Source: Chrysoperla carnea
Taxonomy: Eukaryota > Arthropoda > Insecta > Neuroptera > Chrysopidae
Length of the DNA: 64,000 nucleotides
NCBI RefSeq assembly: GCF_905475395.1
Contig: NC_058338.1
Location: 7,950,935-8,014,934, forward strand
Direction: 5' to 3'
Every line of letters begins with the position of its first letter. Position 1 is the stretch's first letter. The notes below the pieces were generated by a model, which ran no database searches, was not told the DNA's origin, and saw only the letters and a list, made by a program, of their open reading frames with translations. The translations under genes were made by a program, and so were the position numbers. Below are positions 60,400 through 64,000 of this stretch, piece by piece.

Positions 60400-60485
60400 G
60401 TGTCTGTTACTGGATTCGAACTAAGTAATCACTAAAATATCAAAATATATAGCCATGCTTTAATTCACTCAGCTATCTGATTTTC
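60400..60485 (-). repeat. tRNA-like sequence (class II type), probably SINE-derived
   Basis: On the - strand, ATAGCTGAGTGAATTAAAGC resembles an A box and AGTTCGAATCC a B box, about 55 bp apart as in tRNAs with a long variable arm. Stems are poor and an A-rich run follows, so a working tRNA gene is unlikely. Confidence 0.4.
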
Positions 60486-61902
60486 ACAGAAATGGCCATA
60501 ATATAATATATATAAATACTAGAAGAAAAACCATTTATCGATGGTTTACAATCTGACTAGATTTATCATAAACTAACGATTCTGTTAATAGTCCGATAAC
60601 ATATACATTTAATATAATTATATGTTTATTGCATGTGAAAATAGACTTTTGAATAGTTAAATAACTAAGTAGAACTAATTCAAAATTTGTGTTAGGTATT
60701 ATTAAGTTTTAATGACGTAGCATTATTTTCTACTTTACATGTAATTGACTTTAATTTTCAATACTTATAAGTATTATTCTTTATTCTTATAACCAATGCT
60801 GTAATGATAAAATTATGCAGATACGGTATAATGCGATAAAAGAGTTTGAAAAACCGTATACTACGTAGTAAATCAAGTATGAAAGTTTTTTTAGAAATCA
60901 GGAATGGATTTTTCAAGAAAATTCTATTTTTTAGATGAAAAATAGTCTCAAAAATTTCTTTGCATATTAAAGAAAAAGTTTTGTTTTTCTAAAACGAGTA
61001 GTTTCCACGGCAAAAATAGCAACAAAAATCTGAACAAAGCTTTGGCTTACTTACGGCCAGAACCTTTTGATCATGTGAAATAGCGTACATTATTTGATCA
61101 AATGAATCTCGAATAAATTTTAATTAATAGACAAATTAGCAGTACATCTTTGACGGTAATCGAAAACCTATCGTCTTCATTTTTGCATTTTTCTAACGAT
61201 ATTATAAAATCGAAAGTGATAGTTGATATTTGTGACATTATGGCGTTGAAATATTAATTGAAAAACCTAATAATATCAAAATAATATACTCAAAAACAAA
61301 ATCAAACATAAAATCAAGAATTTAAAATGGAAATTGTTTGAAAAAAATATATTTATATACTTGTGAAAAGGTATTTTGCAACTTAAAGTAATTGCAAATG
61401 TAACAGAAGTGAAATAAATGATTAATAGCTTATTTCAACACAAAACTAATTTTTTATGCATTTTAATAGTGTTAAAAAAATTATTTTTACGAGTTTTTAT
61501 AAACTTTTATATGTTTTATAAAAAAAACAAAAAATAATATAATTCAGTAAGGAAAGTGTAAAAATGAAATTTTAATTCAAATATGCATTCTTAAGAAATA
61601 TTTACGTTAATTACCATTTACGGTACCCTGCTCGTTACTCGGGGAGTTAAAAACCTACTAAATATTTCTCATAAAAAGAAAAAGTAAGTATGTTAATTTT
61701 ACAAATATAAAAATAAATATATTAAAAAATTACTCCATTTTACCTCATAACAATCTTCGGTATTTTCTGCTTCTATTGGTACAAATTGAAAATAAGAGTT
61801 AAAAATAATTACTTCTTAGTTTCCCTAATTATGTTAGACTCCCATAATAAGGTTCACTAGATTTATGAATATAATTGAATCAGCAATTTCGAAAAGGGTA
61901 CA
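60486..61902. other. Intergenic DNA, nothing recognised
   Basis: Very A+T-rich; no ORFs or repeats supported. Confidence 0.45.
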
Positions 61903-62094
61903 TATTGAAACAAATACACTCGAACCAGGACTCGAACCCGGACTTCTTGGATTCATGTCAAGCACCCTACCAATTGGACCATTCGAGATCTAGACACAGA
62001 ATTGCACTCTGTGTCTAGAGCTCGAATGAACCAATTGGTAGGGCGCTTGGCATGAATCCAAGAAGTCCGGATTCGAGTGTATTTTTTTCAATTC
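61903..62094. mobile_element. Palindrome made of two opposed tRNA-like sequences
   Basis: Two arms meet head to head at CTAGACACAG-N9-CTGTGTCTAG. On the - strand (61915-61995) the arm contains TGGTCCAATTGGTAGGGTGC (D-arm/A-box-like) and CCGGGTTCGAGTCCTGG, a complete T-arm with a 5-bp stem. CTCGAA and TTCGAG frame it like an acceptor stem. The + strand arm (62010-62080) is the same sequence with a 12-bp deletion that removes half of the T arm. The outer ends TTGAAACAAATACACTCGA and its near complement extend the inversion. It is best read as a tRNA-derived foldback element, not a pair of tRNA genes. Confidence 0.75.
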
Positions 62095-62689
62095 TCTTTA
62101 ATTATAATATACCTGCCAAACTTAAAAATTTTTAACAATGTACTACTATCATTATATGCCCTTTTCTGTAAAAAATGAAATTTCTTAGCAAAGCAGATGA
62201 TGCTTTAGAATGCAAGACTTGACAAAATAAACCTCGACTTCAGTCAATAAAGAAATAAATGAAATAATAAGTATACTACATAAACTCAACTCACTATTAA
62301 GAATATGTTGTTCCATTATAAATGATTGATAACAGTTTTTGAAAAGTTTTAAATGAAAAAAATTTATAATAATAATGTGTTCAAAAATAAAAGAAAAATG
62401 GTTATTATGAAAAAAAAACATTAGTGAAGCCCAGCCCATCCATATACTATTATGAAAATCTGCCAATCATTATAGATTAAATTGTAATTGAAAAAGAAAA
62501 TTTTTTATTTTATCGTTACATTCAGGAAAATAATACAATGAATATTTGTTATTATACAGTATATAGTAGTACAATAAAATTAAATATACGAAAAAAAGAA
62601 TCTTTGAAATTTGGCACAGTTTTTATTGGGTTGTAACAACTTCGTATCGAAAAATCTACTATTTCAACGGAGGGAGGGGGTTTAACCTC

Positions 62690-62960
62690 CCGAACTAAAA
62701 GAAGGGATGTTATAAGTTTGACCTCTATGTATGTGTGCCTGCGTAATTTAACGGAGAATGTTCTTAGCTATGTTTCAAGTGCGAGCTTAGGTTTCCATAC
62801 CCGAAAAAATTAAAAAATTGGCGATGATCTTCAAAATCGATTCAGTTTGGAAAAGGCATGACATATAATTTTAACATATAAATAATTATTATGGAAATGA
62901 ATGGTTAAATAAACCTGGCTCAATTCATTTCGAAAAGTGAAATGGTAAAATTATTATTAT
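62690..62960 (+). repeat. Interspersed repeat family B, copy 5 (internally deleted)
   Basis: CCTCCCGAACTAAAAGAAGG, TTATAAGTTTGACCTCTATG, then a jump directly to TAATTTAACGGAGAATGTTC; the segment with GTGGCATCG and CTAAACGG is deleted. It ends with the spacer seen at 20.9 and 31.0 kb (AATGGTTAAATAAACCTGGC). Confidence 0.8.
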
Positions 62961-63404
62961 TGGGGAGAAAAATCGATCTAACTAAATTTCACTTTTAGAA
63001 AATTTCGATTTAGCCGTGTTTTCAGAGAAAACTGAAACAAACTGCAAAATAAGACTCTTCCTGACATCTATTGGTGTTTATTGTAGTTAACGAAATAAAG
63101 TACATTTGCGGGACATTCAAATTGATATTTGTGTGAAGACATTTTAAACGATACTTATCTTCTTGTCTTTTTAGCTTAAAAAATATCTAGCAAAGCTCGG
63201 TTATCCAGGTACTGCTTATTTTATATTATGTAATATGTAGGTGTATAACAAAACGGTATATCACACGATTTTGTAGAAAAATGTTTTATCTTTTCAATAA
63301 AAAAATTTTTTATGTGCCTTTGTGCACGAGGAAAAATATACACGTGCTAGATTTTTTTCAACTAAAAATTTTGAAAACAGTTTTTTTTTCAAATACTACC
63401 ATTT

Positions 63405-63740
63405 TTAACCACCCGAACCAAAAAAAGGTATTATAAGTTTGACCGCTATGTGTGAGTATCTGTCTGTCTGTCTGCCTGTCTGTGGCATCGTAGCGCCTAA
63501 ACGGGTGAACCGATTTTCATTTTTTTTGTTTCGTTTGAAAGGTAATTTAATGGAGAGTGTTATTAGCTATGTTTCAAGTGAGAGTTTAGGGTTCCGTACC
63601 CGGAACAACTAAAAACTTGGCCATGATCATCAAAATCGGTTCAGTTTGGAGAAAGCTCTAAGAGAAAAGGTAATTTAATGGAGAGTGTTCTTAGATATGT
63701 TTCAAGTGCGAATTAAGAGTTCCGTTACCCGAAAAATTAA
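63405..63740 (+). repeat. Interspersed repeat family B, copy 6, with internal duplication
   Basis: It has ACCACCCGAACCAAAAAAAG, GTCTGTGGCATCGTAGCGCC and TAAACGGGTGAACCGATTTT. The segment GGTAATTTAATGGAGAGTGT to ACCCGAAAA then appears twice (63540-63610 and 63668-63735), a local tandem duplication of about 128 bp. Confidence 0.8.
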
Positions 63741-64000
63741 TAAGATTGTTTATTTTATAATTGGTATTTTATAATTGTTTCTTTCTTTTTTTTTTAACGA
63801 GGTGCACCCAATATAATTCAGATATTAATTATTTGTGATACTTTAAAAACAATTTCATAAAATCAATTTATTTTTAGTGTAACAGACAACAGACTATTAC
63901 GCGATAAGTGTCTTCATAATTTCAATTAAATGTACACTCTGAATGAAAACTTTTGAACGTACACATGATGAAAATTTTGTTCAATAAATACCTAAATCAC

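Noticed and set aside
1..64000. A bacterial-style operon, prophage or defence system
   Set aside because: Splice signals, polyadenylation motifs, SINE/LINE/MITE content and sparse coding density all point to an animal nuclear genome.

Overview
The window looks like nuclear DNA of an insect: it is very A+T-rich, has spliced protein genes with short GT-AG introns, encodes a short (ACT-domain-less) phosphoglycerate dehydrogenase of the kind found in insects, and is crowded with Tc1/mariner, pogo-like, hAT-like, SINE and I/Jockey-type LINE fragments. The sequence alone does not identify the order or species.

Only two protein genes can be supported well. On the + strand, 36958-41699 holds at least three exons of a large unrecognised protein. 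It has a coiled-coil-like N-terminus, a Lys/Ser/Asn-rich region, a Pro/Cys-rich linker, a compact helical-looking module and a long Gln/Tyr/Ser/His-rich degenerate repeat. A tiny first exon at 36514-36528 is possible. On the - strand, 49353-52837 holds a five-exon gene for D-3-phosphoglycerate dehydrogenase (PHGDH, 325 aa), the first enzyme of serine synthesis. The two genes are convergent, with about 7.6 kb of mostly featureless DNA and repeats between them. A weaker candidate is a TATA box with a 61-codon ORF at 55.7-55.9 kb.

The rest is intergenic DNA made largely of interspersed repeats. The main families within the window are: family A (about 0.55 kb, seven copies); family B/B' (0.25-0.7 kb, at least seven copies); a 316-bp tandem repeat at three loci (26.2, 31.9 and 51.0 kb); a tRNA-derived SINE (four copies) whose 3' tail matches the 3' end of two LINE fragments at 15.2 and 30.3 kb; foldback/TIR elements (5.1, 8.5, 18.3, 20.0, 43.4 and 58.2 kb); a 552-bp mariner deletion derivative (13.4 kb); two pogo-like MITEs (16.7 and 56.2 kb); and a 304-bp hAT-like MITE (29.6 kb). 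Several insertions are nested and can be ordered in time.

The most interesting items are the unrecognised repeat-rich gene, the SINE/LINE pair sharing a 3' tail, a paralogous empty site that validates one SINE insertion, a 190-bp palindrome built from two opposed tRNA-like sequences, a 63-bp intron in PHGDH that keeps the reading frame open, and the dispersed 316-bp tandem arrays whose units carry CRE-like palindromes. All repeat family labels (A, B, C and so on) are local names used only here.
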